Source: an uncultured Eisenbergiella sp.
Lineage (GTDB): Bacteria > Bacillota > Clostridia > Lachnospirales > Lachnospiraceae
NCBI GenBank assembly: GCA_947627215.1
Contig: CANQVD010000015.1
Coordinates: 17,057 to 81,056, forward strand
DNA: 64,000 nt
Direction: 5' to 3'
In this document: piece by piece, positions 1 through 7,659 of the stretch
How positions within the stretch are numbered: position 1 is the first letter of the stretch
How the letters are laid out: each line of letters begins with the position of its first letter
Program-made: the position numbers and the translations under genes
The notes under the pieces: model-generated
What the model saw: only the letters and a program-made list of their open reading frames with translations
What the model was told of the DNA's origin: nothing
The model's database searches: none

Positions 1-2
1 AG

Positions 3-314
3 GAGGAAATACCGGAATCCGACACCGCCCGTCACCTGTATATCCTGCGCATCCGGCCGGAACGGCTTTCCATTGACCGCAGGCAGTTCTTCGAGGCGCT
101 GGCGGCGGAGAATATCTGCTGCAACGTGCATTATATCCCGGTCTATTATTTCCCGCAGTACCAGAGGCTGGGATACCGGAGAGGGCTTTGCCCGAAGGCG
201 GAGAAGCTGTACGAGGAGATCATCACCCTGCCGCTGTACTACGGGATGAGCGACCGGGATGTGGAGGATGTGATCGCCGCCGTGGAGAAGATCGCCGCGT
301 ATTATGCGGTGTGA
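3..314 (+). CDS. pseC: DegT/DnrJ/EryC1 family aminotransferase, C-terminal part (PseC-like), cut by window edge
   Basis: The reading frame is open from base 3 and ends at a TGA, giving about 103 residues of a C-terminus. The segment NVHYIPV, followed by a Tyr-rich stretch, QRLGY, CPKAE and LPLYYGMSD, matches the C-terminal small domain of sugar-nucleotide PLP aminotransferases. It is closest in my memory to PseC (UDP-4-amino-4,6-dideoxy-AltNAc transaminase). The PLP lysine lies outside the window, so the substrate is not proven. A pseF-pseI-pseG operon at 45-48 kb would supply the later steps of the same pathway, which supports the PseC reading. The next gene begins 21 bases downstream, so they are probably co-transcribed. 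Confidence 0.65.
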   Translation, partial: EEIPESDTARHLYILRIRPERLSIDRRQFFEALAAENICCNVHYIPVYYFPQYQRLGYRRGLCPKAEKLYEEIITLPLYYGMSDRDVEDVIAAVEKIAAYYAV

Positions 315-335
315 GGGAGCGGAGGGAAAACGCGG

Positions 336-1553
336 ATGAATGAGAATGCTTATCCGACGCCGTATTTTTTGATAGATGAAAAGCAGTTAGCGGCGGATTT
401 CTCCATGCTGGAGGAGGCGCTGCGGACCTCCTGGCCCAATTACCGGATCGGGTACTCCTTTAAAACCAATTCCCTTCCGTGGCTGGTCACCTTTTTCAGG
501 GCCAGGAATGTGATGGCCGAGGTGGTCTCGGACGACGAATACGCGCTCGCCTCCCGCCTGGGATTTCAGGACTGCGGAATCGTCTATAACGGTCCGGTAA
601 AAAAACGGGACTCCTTTCAGCGGGTGCTGCTGGCCGGCGGCATCGTGAACCTGGACGGACGCCGGGAACTGGACTGGCTGGAGGAGATCAGCGGGGCGAA
701 TGCGGACAGAAGGCTGGAGGTGGGCGTCCGTGTGAATTTCGATCTGGAAAGGCTGTGCCCCGGGCAGACGACCATGGGCGAGGCGGGCGGACGTTTTGGC
801 TTCAGCTATGAGAACGGCGCATTTGCCGCCGCGGTGGAACGGATCGGAAGGCTGCCCAATGTGAGGATCGCGGGCCTGCATCTGCATTCGAGCAGCAAGA
901 CCAGGAGCGTGGCCGTGTTCGAGGCCATCGCCGGGATGGCGTGCCGCCTGAAGCGGGAATTTGGACTGACGCTTTCCTATGTGGATTTGGGAGGGGGTTA
1001 TTGCGGCGGGCTCCCCGGAAGGCCGCAGTATCCCGATTATTTCCCCGCCGTGGCGAAGGTCCTTTCCGCGGAATTTGATCCTGCGGAGACCGCGCTGGTC
1101 GTGGAGCCGGGCATCTCTCTGCTGTCCAAGGCAACGGTCTATGTTACCAGCGTGGTGGATGTCCGGGATATCGGGCGGGAAAGATATCTGATCACGGACG
1201 GCAGCCGTTTTCACATCGATCCCACCATGATCAAGCATTCCTATCTGTTTCATCTGGAGCTGGGAGAGGGGGCGCGCGGCAGGCTGGCCCGCCAGTGCGT
1301 ATCCGGCTTTTCCTGCATGGAGGTGGACCGGCTGTTTGAATATGAGGACGGTCCGGAGCTGCGGGAAGGGGATCGGATCGTCTATGAGAACGTGGGCGGT
1401 TATACGATGAGCCTGAGCCCTCTGTTCATTCAGTATTTTCCGGATGTTTACATCCGGCGGGAGGGAAAGCTTCTGAAGGTGCGGGAGCACTGGACGCCGG
1501 AGGAATATATGGCCGGCAGTTATCTGTACGGAGAGGAAAAGGGGAAGCGCTGA
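336..1553 (+). CDS. PLP-dependent decarboxylase-like protein (diaminopimelate/ornithine decarboxylase fold III family)
   Basis: This 405-residue protein has the layout of LysA-type fold III PLP decarboxylases: an N-terminal TIM barrel and a C-terminal beta domain. The motif SFKTN near residue 42 holds the probable PLP lysine. HLHSSS (about 182) and DLGGGYCGG (about 218) form the phosphate-binding part, and EPGISLLS (about 258) and ENVGGYTMSL near the end match the family. Length is typical. It lies between a sugar aminotransferase and an ATP-grasp enzyme, so it may make an amine or modified amino acid for attachment to a glycan rather than lysine. That role is inference; the substrate cannot be read from sequence. 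No clear Shine-Dalgarno other than GGAGGGAAAA upstream of ATG. Confidence 0.75.
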   Translation: MNENAYPTPYFLIDEKQLAADFSMLEEALRTSWPNYRIGYSFKTNSLPWLVTFFRARNVMAEVVSDDEYALASRLGFQDCGIVYNGPVKKRDSFQRVLLAGGIVNLDGRRELDWLEEISGANADRRLEVGVRVNFDLERLCPGQTTMGEAGGRFGFSYENGAFAAAVERIGRLPNVRIAGLHLHSSSKTRSVAVFEAIAGMACRLKREFGLTLSYVDLGGGYCGGLPGRPQYPDYFPAVAKVLSAEFDPAETALVVEPGISLLSKATVYVTSVVDVRDIGRERYLITDGSRFHIDPTMIKHSYLFHLELGEGARGRLARQCVSGFSCMEVDRLFEYEDGPELREGDRIVYENVGGYTMSLSPLFIQYFPDVYIRREGKLLKVREHWTPEEYMAGSYLYGEEKGKR

Positions 1554-1605
1554 CCTTTTGGAGATTGCCGGAAGGATCGGGCGGAAGACAGGAGGAAGGT
1601 TTTTC

Positions 1606-2580
1606 ATGACGGTCTTGATACTGAGCTGCGGGACCCGCTGTAAGCTGGTGCGTTTTTTTCAGGAGACCCTGCGCGGCCGGACGGAGGGCGGACGGGTGAT
1701 CGCGGCGGACGCAAGTCCCTGGGCGCCTGCGCTCTATGAGGCGGACGCCTATTATCTCGTTCCCCCGATCTCGGATCCGGGATATCCGGAGCGCATTCTG
1801 GAAATCTGCCGGAAGGAAGGGGTGAACGCCCTTCTGCCGCTGCTGGAGGATGAACTGGAGCTGATGGCGGAAAACAGGGAGCTGTTTGAGAGGCAGGGAA
1901 TCACGGTCCTGGTGTCCGGGGCGGAAACGGTGGCGCTGTGCAGGGATAAATACCGGTTTTTCCGGCATCTGACGGCCCATGGCATTCCGGTTCTGCCGAC
2001 CTGCGTAAGCCTGGAGGCGTTTTGGGAGGCGAGGGCGGCCGGGGAAATGGACTTCCCCGTGTTTGTCAAGCCCGTGAACGGCTGCGGCAGCGTCGGCGTC
2101 AGCCGGGTGGAAAATGACGCGCTGCTGCGGGCGCTCTGGGAAAGCAGTCCGGAGCCGCTGCTGATCCAGCAGTTCGCGCAGGGCGAGGAGATCGGCGCGG
2201 ATATTTATGTGGATCTGATTTCGCACAGGCCCGTAGCCGTATTCACGAAGAAAAAGGTGCGGATGCGCGCCGGGGAGACGGAGAAGTCGGTTTCCTTCCG
2301 GGATCCGGCGCTGTTTTCTCTGATCTGCCGGACGGCGGACGTCCTGGCCCTGCGGGGACCGGCGGACATGGATCTGTTCCGGATCGGCGGGGCGTATTAC
2401 GTTTCCGAGGTCAATCCCCGTTTCGGCGGCGGCTATCCGCATGCCTGGCACTGCGGCGTGAATTTCCCGGCCCTGATCCTCCGCAATCTGACAGGAATCG
2501 GGAATCCCGAGGCGGTGGGGGATTATGAGGAGGGGCTCTGCATGATGAAGTATTCGGACGAAACGGTGCGCAGGCTTTAA
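1606..2580 (+). CDS. ATP-grasp family enzyme (carbamoyl-phosphate-synthase-like)
   Basis: The protein of 324 residues begins with a short Rossmann-like segment (VLILSCGTRCKLV), followed by an ATP-grasp fold. FPVFVKPVNGCGSVGV carries the ATP-binding lysine and glycine loop, LLIQQFAQGEEIGADIYVD is the hinge and second strand, and EVNPRFGGGYPHAWHCG holds the Mg-binding E-x-N and family-typical end. It probably ligates an amino or carboxyl substrate at the expense of ATP. The ATG at 1606 is chosen because AGGAGG (1590-1595) sits ten bases upstream; the in-frame ATG at 1558 has no such site. With the upstream decarboxylase-like and aminotransferase genes it forms a compact trio, suggesting amino acid or amine decoration of a surface sugar (inference). 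Confidence 0.75.
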   Translation: MTVLILSCGTRCKLVRFFQETLRGRTEGGRVIAADASPWAPALYEADAYYLVPPISDPGYPERILEICRKEGVNALLPLLEDELELMAENRELFERQGITVLVSGAETVALCRDKYRFFRHLTAHGIPVLPTCVSLEAFWEARAAGEMDFPVFVKPVNGCGSVGVSRVENDALLRALWESSPEPLLIQQFAQGEEIGADIYVDLISHRPVAVFTKKKVRMRAGETEKSVSFRDPALFSLICRTADVLALRGPADMDLFRIGGAYYVSEVNPRFGGGYPHAWHCGVNFPALILRNLTGIGNPEAVGDYEEGLCMMKYSDETVRRL

Positions 2581-2654
2581 AGGCCGCGGCGCAGGCGGGG
2601 ATACGTCGGAGGCGGATGCCGGGAAAGGCGGCGGGAGGAACGCCGGACATAAAC

Positions 2655-2702
2655 GGAAACAAAAACAGGGACAAAAACAGGGACAAAAACAGAAACAAAA
2701 AG
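2655..2702. repeat. 12-bp tandem repeat, GGGACAAAAACA type
   Basis: About four copies of a 12-base unit (GGGACAAAAACA and variants starting GGAAAC or GAAAC) occur in a row in the intergenic region. On the minus strand they form a U-rich tract directly after the terminator hairpin at 2703-2747. Confidence 0.7.
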
Positions 2703-2747
2703 AAGGGCCGGAATACCATGCCTGAGGCGGCGTGATATCCGGCCCTT
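2703..2747 (-). terminator. Rho-independent terminator after the DUF3048 lipoprotein gene
   Basis: A perfect 10-bp stem, AAGGGCCGGA (2703-2712) with TCCGGCCCTT (2738-2747), is followed on the minus strand by a U-rich run. On the plus strand the tail is only TTTCT, so it may act weakly in both directions between the convergent genes. Confidence 0.75.
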
Positions 2748-2809
2748 TCTGATAAGGGTGCGAAACCGTCTGACCCGGAGCGGATATGACAGGCTCCGGA
2801 GCGGAAAGC

Positions 2810-4000
2810 TTACTCCACGTTGAATTTCTTATCGTGCTCCACGATGCAGATATTGGTCTTGCCGGTGTTGAGCTCGATTTCGTTGCCGTTGTCGTCGTAA
2901 TATCTGGTGGCGCCGTAATCGCTGGTCTTGTCCCAGGTCACGTGGATGCCCCTGCCGTCGGTGAAATAATAGCCGTCGGTCAGGTGGTCGCCGTTGGACT
3001 GGTCATGGCACTGGAAGCTCAGGTAGCCGTTGGCGTCCCTGGTCTCATAGTAGGTGAACTGGACCAGCACGTTTTTGAAGGCAAGCTGTTCATTGTTGGC
3101 GCCGTCAATATGCTTCTGGTCGCCCTTCTGCATGCCCTGGAATCTGTAGTACAGGCCGTCGTCCGCGTTGTATTCGAAGTAGGTCTTGGTGATCCGGTAC
3201 GCGTCCGCCAGATCGATCTTGTTGGCGGTAAAGGCGGAATCCCCGTACTGCTCCAGCGTGTTTTCACCGGAGGCGAACTGGAAGTGGTCGCCCGTATAAT
3301 TCTCGGTGTAGGTCTCGGAGTAGCCGAGCTTGCTGATGGCGGAGGCGACGAGCTCACCGCTGGTATAGGCATTGTGCGGCGCGGAACGGTCGCTGGTGCG
3401 GAAGAGATAGGAATCCACCAGACCCTTGTTTTCCTTTTTGTCATTCGCCATCGTGACGCCGGTGATATTGTCGGTGGTCGGATCGTTGATGATGGGGAGG
3501 ATATAGAAGGGACCGCCCGCGTGGCAGTAGATGGCATCCCATTCCTTCGCCCAGTATACGTAATAGTCGCGGCAGCTCCGGATGTTGCCGATGCGCTCCA
3601 GATTCCTCCAGTCCTTGAAGACGGCCATCAGTCTGGTCATGCTGCCTTCCACGTTGCACTCATACAGGATATCCGCCTGGGAGATGCCGTACTGGGGCAG
3701 ACAGGCGTTCTCATTGGGGATCATGACCGCGATGGGGCGCTGCTGGGCCAGGTCGCCGCTGATCCATTCGTTGGTGAGAGGGCTGCGTACCATGCCTTCC
3801 TCGGGAGGCGTATCCTCGTCCGGCGCCTGTGTCTCGGGAACGCTCTCCGTTTCCGGAGGAGCGGTCTCCGCCGGGGCGGCCTGCGTCTCCACCTGGTTGA
3901 CGGCCATGGTCTCAACGGGCGCCGGGTCCTTTTTGCCGCAGCCGGTGAGCGAAGCGGCGGCGAGAATGCCGGTCAGCGCAAGTACAGCCAGTTTTTTCAT
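2810..4000 (-). CDS. DUF3048 (YerB-like) lipoprotein
   Basis: The 396-residue protein starts with a lipoprotein signal peptide ending in the lipobox LTGC at about residue 21. A low-complexity Thr/Pro/Glu linker (about 25-70) follows. The mature part begins with PLTNEW and continues RPIAVMIPNENACLPQYGIS, RLMAVF and RIGNIRSCRDYYV, which are hallmarks of the DUF3048/YerB family. The function of the family is unknown; it is predicted to be anchored on the outer face of the membrane. It stands alone on the minus strand inside a glycan locus, with its own promoter (4072-4100) and terminator (2703-2747). Length is normal for the family. Confidence 0.85.
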   Translation of the reverse strand: MKKLAVLALTGILAAASLTGCGKKDPAPVETMAVNQVETQAAPAETAPPETESVPETQAPDEDTPPEEGMVRSPLTNEWISGDLAQQRPIAVMIPNENACLPQYGISQADILYECNVEGSMTRLMAVFKDWRNLERIGNIRSCRDYYVYWAKEWDAIYCHAGGPFYILPIINDPTTDNITGVTMANDKKENKGLVDSYLFRTSDRSAPHNAYTSGELVASAISKLGYSETYTENYTGDHFQFASGENTLEQYGDSAFTANKIDLADAYRITKTYFEYNADDGLYYRFQGMQKGDQKHIDGANNEQLAFKNVLVQFTYYETRDANGYLSFQCHDQSNGDHLTDGYYFTDGRGIHVTWDKTSDYGATRYYDDNGNEIELNTGKTNICIVEHDKKFNVE

Positions 4001-4050
4001 ACATTATCCTCACTTTCTGCTGATTTATCTTTTCAACCGTGAAAATGTCG

Positions 4051-4079
4051 TTGACATGTCTATACCCGTTCATTATACC
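4051..4079 (+). promoter_or_regulatory. Sigma-A-type promoter candidate, rightward toward rfbD
   Basis: TTGACA (4051-4056), 17-base spacer, TATACC (4074-4079). The -10 overlaps the -10 of the leftward lipoprotein promoter on the other strand. Confidence 0.45.
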
Positions 4080-4100
4080 GTAGCGCGAAAAATTTGTCAC
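4072..4100 (-). promoter_or_regulatory. Sigma-A promoter of the DUF3048 lipoprotein
   Basis: On the minus strand: GTGACA (4100-4095), 17-base spacer, perfect TATAAT (4077-4072). The start codon lies 72 bases downstream. Confidence 0.65.
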
Positions 4101-4161
4101 TACTTAAAATTACTTTTTTGTCCGGAAAATGGGAAGGATGGTGGTAAAAGGAGAAAATGTG

Positions 4162-4170
4162 TGATACAAT
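4162..4170 (+). promoter_or_regulatory. Extended -10 promoter candidate for rfbD
   Basis: TGATACAAT forms an extended -10 (TGn plus TACAAT at 4165-4170) with a poor -35. Its start point would give a leader of roughly 118 bases that begins just before the structured element at 4193-4281. Confidence 0.4.
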
Positions 4171-4192
4171 TCTTTTCGGAAACGGCGGACGA

Positions 4193-4281
4193 CCGTTTGT
4201 GCCGGAGCGTCACAAACGGCCCTGATGGCAGATGGGACCGCATTCGCGGATTTTCCATCGCCCGCCGCGCAAACGCTCCGG
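4193..4281 (+). promoter_or_regulatory. Structured 5' leader of rfbD, pseudoknot candidate
   Basis: A perfect 9-bp hairpin, CCGTTTGTG (4193-4201) with CACAAACGG (4211-4219), has a 9-base loop CCGGAGCGT (4202-4210). All nine loop bases are complementary to ACGCTCCGG (4273-4281), which ends four bases before the GGAG Shine-Dalgarno of rfbD. Between them lies a second hairpin (GATGG...CCATC with inner CCGC/GCGG, about 4231-4259). Together this is an H-type pseudoknot layout next to the ribosome site. No known riboswitch class was recognised. Confidence 0.45.
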
Positions 4282-4294
4282 AATGGAGACTCTT

Positions 4295-5146
4295 ATGAAG
4301 AATATCATTGTGACGGGCTGCAACGGCCAGCTTGGCCGGGCGGTCAACGCGTTTTACCGGGACCGGCAGGATCTGCATTTTGTCAATACGGATGTGGGAG
4401 AGCTGGATATCACCGATATCGACGCGGTGCTGAAGCTGGCGCGGGAGGTGAAGCCCTACGCGATCGTCAACTGTGCGGCCCATACGGGGGTCGATGCGTG
4501 CGAGACGCAGTATGAGAAGGCGTTCGCGATCAACGCCATCGGTCCCCGCAATCTGGCCATCGCTTCCCGGGAGACGGGTGCGAAGCTGGTGCATATTTCC
4601 ACGGACTATGTGTTTGACGGGAAGGGGACGCGTCCCTATGTGGAGACGGACCCGACCGGCCCGCAGGGCGCTTACGGCTCCACCAAGCTGGCGGGAGAGG
4701 AATTCGTGAAGCAGTTCGCGGACAGATTTTTCATTCTGCGCACGGCATGGCTGTACGGCGACGGGAAAAATTTCGTGAAGACGATGCTGCGGCTTTCCGA
4801 AAACGGCGGAAAGGTCCGCGTGGTGGGCGATCAGTTCGGCTCTCCCACCAGTGCCGCGGAGCTGGCCAGGGCCGTCGATGCGGTTTTGTTTTCCGATAAT
4901 TACGGTCTGTTTCACGCTACCTGCGAGGGGAGCTGCAACTGGGCGGATTTCGCGAAGGAGATTTTCCGGCTGGCGGGAAAGGACACGGAGGTGGAGGCCA
5001 TCACCACGGAAGCGTACGGGGCGCCCGCGCCCAGACCGGTATATTCGGTGCTGGATAACCGGATGTTCCGCCTGACCACGCGCTTTTCCTTTGCGGACTG
5101 GCATGACGCGCTCACGATCTATCTGAAAGAGCTGGGATATGAATAA
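4295..5146 (+). CDS. rfbD: dTDP-4-dehydrorhamnose reductase
   Basis: This 283-residue NAD(P)-dependent short-chain reductase catalyses the last step of dTDP-L-rhamnose synthesis. VTGCNGQLG at the N-terminus is the Rossmann dinucleotide loop. STDYVFDG and YGSTKLAGE (catalytic Tyr-x3-Lys) are diagnostic, as are RTAWLYG and GDQFGSPTSA. The ATG at 4295 is preferred over the in-frame ATGs at 4232 and 4283 because of GGAG at 4285-4288 and because homologues begin with this beta strand. rfbA, rfbB and rfbC are not in the window, so rhamnose precursor genes must lie elsewhere. The last 8 bases overlap the next gene, indicating translational coupling. The leader upstream is highly structured. Confidence 0.93.
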   Translation: MKNIIVTGCNGQLGRAVNAFYRDRQDLHFVNTDVGELDITDIDAVLKLAREVKPYAIVNCAAHTGVDACETQYEKAFAINAIGPRNLAIASRETGAKLVHISTDYVFDGKGTRPYVETDPTGPQGAYGSTKLAGEEFVKQFADRFFILRTAWLYGDGKNFVKTMLRLSENGGKVRVVGDQFGSPTSAAELARAVDAVLFSDNYGLFHATCEGSCNWADFAKEIFRLAGKDTEVEAITTEAYGAPAPRPVYSVLDNRMFRLTTRFSFADWHDALTIYLKELGYE

Positions 5147-6827
5147 ACGGTCCGGGAACGGAATCGGCAGAAGGCTGTATCCGCTTTTCTGTATCGTCCT
5201 GATGCTGCAGATGGTCACGGCGTTCTCTTTCTGCCTGAGAAAAACAGGATTCCATTCTGACGAATATTATTCGTATTATTCTTCCAATGTGACCTGGGGT
5301 CTGGTCCCCACGGACCGGGAATGGAAGGACGGCACGGAGATCCTCAACGAATTCCGGGTGCTTCCCGGAGAGCGGTTCCGGATCCCCACGGTGGTGCGCA
5401 TGCAGTCCTACGATGTCCATCCGCCGTTTTATTATATTCTGCTGCACATCGCCTGCTCGCTGGCCCCGGGGACCTTCAGCAAATGGCCGGGGCTTGTCCT
5501 GAATCTGCTTTTCTTTGCGGCGAGCTGGTGCGTGCTGGCGGCGCTGGCCGGGGAGCTGTGGGCGGAGGCGTCCGGTGCGAAGGAGCGAAACGGCGCCGCG
5601 GCGGGCGAAGAGAGCGGCCGGGGACAGGGGATCGCGCTGGCGGCCTGCCTGCTCTACGGGTTTAATCCCGCGGTGCTCAGCGGCGTCATGCTGACGCGGA
5701 TGTATACGCTGCTTTCGCTCATGGTGCTGCTGATTACGCTCGTGCATGTGAGGGCGCTGCGGAGGAGACGGCGGGGACCGGGATTTTATCTGGCGACGGC
5801 GGCGGTCGTCTGGCTCGGATTTCTGACCCATTATTATTTTGCGGTATATCTGTTTTTCCTGGCAGGCGGCACGGCGCTCTTTCTTCTGTTTCGGAAAGGA
5901 GAGGGGAAAACGCTGTCCGCGCGCTGGAAGGACTGTCTGCTCTACAGCGGAACGGTGATCGGGGCCATGCTGGCCGCCGCAGCCGCTTATCCGGCCTGTC
6001 TGGGACATATTTTCCGGGGATATCGCGGGACGGAGGCGATGGGAGCCTTTTTTGATCCCGGGAATACGTTTGGCCGGCTGCGGTTCTTCACAGGACTGCT
6101 CAATGAATATGTGTTCGGTTCGATGCTCTGGATCGCGGCGCTGACCCTGCTCTGTCTCGGCCTGCTCCTGTTTTGGCGCGGGAGAGAGAGGCGGGAGCGC
6201 CCGGTCGGAGAGCGGCTTCCGTTTCCGGAGCGGTATTGCTGCCTGTGTATCGTATCGGCAGCGGCGCTGGGGTATTTCGCCGTGGTGACCAAGACCGCGC
6301 TCCTGACGGCGGAGGAGGCGATCCGGTATCCGCTGCCCGTATACGGTCTGTTTTTGCTTCTGACCGTCCTGCTCGCCGCCCTGTTCGCGGATCGGATCGG
6401 CGGGAGAGTGATCCGGTTTTTCCCGGCGTTCCTTTGTCTGATCCTGTTCGCCGGAGAACTGCGGGGCCTGGCGGGGGACAGGGTTTTGTTCCTTTATGAA
6501 CAGGATGCGCCGGATATCGCGTTCGCACGGGAGCATCATGACGATGCTGTGGTCTATTTTTATAATCCGGAACTGATGTGGATGATCTGGGATGATTCCC
6601 TGGAGCTGATGCAGTATGACAGGATTTATTTTGTGAATCTGGCGGACACCTCGCCGCTGGAGGACGAGACGCTGCGGGAAGCGGAGCGGATCTATGTTTA
6701 CTGCGCCAGGACGCAGGACACGAAAAAAGCCCTGACGGCGGCGCAGGCCGCGGCAGGGCCGGAAGCGGGCACCCCGGTTCTCGTCCGGGAGCTGCTCTAT
6801 TGCGATCTTTATGAGATTGCCCGATAA
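5139..6827 (+). CDS. Multi-pass membrane glycosyltransferase-like protein (GT39/PMT-type)
   Basis: The 562-residue protein has about ten to twelve hydrophobic helices. The first extracytoplasmic loop carries HSDEYYSYY soon after the first helix, followed by VHPPFYYILLH. This resembles the acidic D-E motif and the HPP motif of polyprenyl-phosphate-sugar-dependent transferases of the GT39/ArnT kind. It would use a lipid-linked sugar outside the membrane to decorate a glycan or protein. The gene overlaps rfbD by 8 bases. A Gly/Ala/Glu-rich insert (about residues 143-165) interrupts the loop between helices. The C-terminal 120 residues are a soluble domain with no motif that I recognise. The family is assigned by pattern only. 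Confidence 0.6.
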   Translation: MNKRSGNGIGRRLYPLFCIVLMLQMVTAFSFCLRKTGFHSDEYYSYYSSNVTWGLVPTDREWKDGTEILNEFRVLPGERFRIPTVVRMQSYDVHPPFYYILLHIACSLAPGTFSKWPGLVLNLLFFAASWCVLAALAGELWAEASGAKERNGAAAGEESGRGQGIALAACLLYGFNPAVLSGVMLTRMYTLLSLMVLLITLVHVRALRRRRRGPGFYLATAAVVWLGFLTHYYFAVYLFFLAGGTALFLLFRKGEGKTLSARWKDCLLYSGTVIGAMLAAAAAYPACLGHIFRGYRGTEAMGAFFDPGNTFGRLRFFTGLLNEYVFGSMLWIAALTLLCLGLLLFWRGRERRERPVGERLPFPERYCCLCIVSAAALGYFAVVTKTALLTAEEAIRYPLPVYGLFLLLTVLLAALFADRIGGRVIRFFPAFLCLILFAGELRGLAGDRVLFLYEQDAPDIAFAREHHDDAVVYFYNPELMWMIWDDSLELMQYDRIYFVNLADTSPLEDETLREAERIYVYCARTQDTKKALTAAQAAAGPEAGTPVLVRELLYCDLYEIAR

Positions 6828-6893
6828 GCGCCGCCGCCGGAGGAAGGCCGTTTTCCGGCATCCCGAATACGGGGGGAATAACGCCGCCGGGAC

Positions 6894-7367
6894 TCAGCCG
6901 AGCCAGAAACAGTAGCCCAGCCCGATCAGAATGCCCAGAATGGCGCCCACCAGAACCTGCATGGGCGTATGCCCGACGAATTCCTTCAGCCGCTCTTCAT
7001 AGGAGAGCGGCCTTCCCATATTTTTGAAGAAATCAATCATTTCGTTGATCACCTGCGCCTGCAGGCCGGTTTCCCGGCGCACCCCCCGCGCGTCGTACAT
7101 GACGATGATGGCGAGGATCGCGGAAACGGCGAACTGGAAGCTGCCGCCGCCGTACTGGTATCCGGCCGCCGTCGCCAGCGCGCAGACGGTGGCGGAGTGG
7201 GAGCTGGGCATGCCGCCACTGCCCACCAGCCGTTCCCAGTCGAAGCCGTAAAAATGCATATGGATCACCGTTTTGAGAAGCTGCGCCACCAGCCATGCGG
7301 CGGCAGCGGACATAAATACCGTATTGTGGACCAGTGCGTTAAGAAAATCCATTGTGCTCATCCTCAT
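6894..7367 (-). CDS. Divergent PAP2 family membrane protein (DUF212/YuiD-like)
   Basis: This small membrane protein of 157 residues has about four hydrophobic segments. The motif GGMPSSHSATV (about 50-60), followed by YDARGVRRETG and GHTPMQVLVGAILG, identifies the divergent PAP2 (DUF212) family, as in Bacillus YuiD. It keeps the SxxSH and GHTP parts of the phosphatidic acid phosphatase signature but is shorter than true PAP2 enzymes. Activity is unproven. It is monocistronic on the minus strand, with its own promoter at 7425-7453. The start could be the ATG six bases further in; both have GGATGAGG-type sites. Confidence 0.88.
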   Translation of the reverse strand: MRMSTMDFLNALVHNTVFMSAAAAWLVAQLLKTVIHMHFYGFDWERLVGSGGMPSSHSATVCALATAAGYQYGGGSFQFAVSAILAIIVMYDARGVRRETGLQAQVINEMIDFFKNMGRPLSYEERLKEFVGHTPMQVLVGAILGILIGLGYCFWLG

Positions 7368-7424
7368 CCTTTTGTCTGTAAGAAACCGCCTGCCGGCAGG
7401 AGCCGGCCTTGCACTCCGGATTTC

Positions 7425-7453
7425 ATTTTACACTGTTTGCAGGAAAATTACAA
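7425..7453 (-). promoter_or_regulatory. Sigma-A promoter of the divergent PAP2 gene
   Basis: Minus strand: TTGTAA (7453-7448), 17-base spacer, TAAAAT (7430-7425). Start codon 58 bases downstream. Confidence 0.6.
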
Positions 7454-7457
7454 GCGC

Positions 7458-7499
7458 GCGGAAATTTCTCGGGTAAAAGCGGAAATTTCTCAGATAAAA
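7458..7499. repeat. 21-bp tandem duplication
   Basis: Two adjacent 21-base units, GCGGAAATTTCTC followed by GGGTAAAA or AGATAAAA, lie at 7458-7478 and 7479-7499. Two further decayed copies (ending CTCAGGTGAAAA and TTCAGGGAAAA) follow to about 7545. Confidence 0.8.
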
Positions 7500-7542
7500 G
7501 CGGGCTGCGGGCTTCTCAGGTGAAAACGGAGCTTTTCAGGGA

Positions 7543-7590
7543 AAAGCGCCGCGCGGACGGAAACCTACAAAGCGCCGTGCGGACGGAAAC
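7543..7590. repeat. 22-bp direct repeat
   Basis: A 22-base unit beginning AAAGCGCCG and ending GCGGACGGAAAC occurs at 7543-7564 and 7569-7590 with one difference (C or T at the tenth base). It continues the repetitive intergenic tract. Confidence 0.8.
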
Positions 7591-7599
7591 GGGAATGTG

Positions 7600-7629
7600 T
7601 TGAAAACGGGAACGCGGTTATGATAAGAT
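7600..7629 (+). promoter_or_regulatory. Promoter candidate for the 7660 gene
   Basis: TTGAAA (7600-7605), 18-base spacer, TAAGAT (7624-7629), with A-rich sequence after it and AAAGGA as ribosome site. Confidence 0.45.
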
Positions 7630-7659
7630 AAAAAAAATTCGATAAAGGAATGCATAGCG

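Noticed and set aside
387..1607. 406-residue open frame on the minus strand
   Set aside because: Shadow of the PLP decarboxylase-like gene, which has clear motifs.
2786..4042. 418-residue open frame on the plus strand
   Set aside because: Opposite to the DUF3048 lipoprotein, which has a signal peptide, family motifs, promoter and terminator.
7458..7590. CRISPR array
   Set aside because: Repeats are adjacent or four bases apart with no spacers of constant length, and no cas gene is near.
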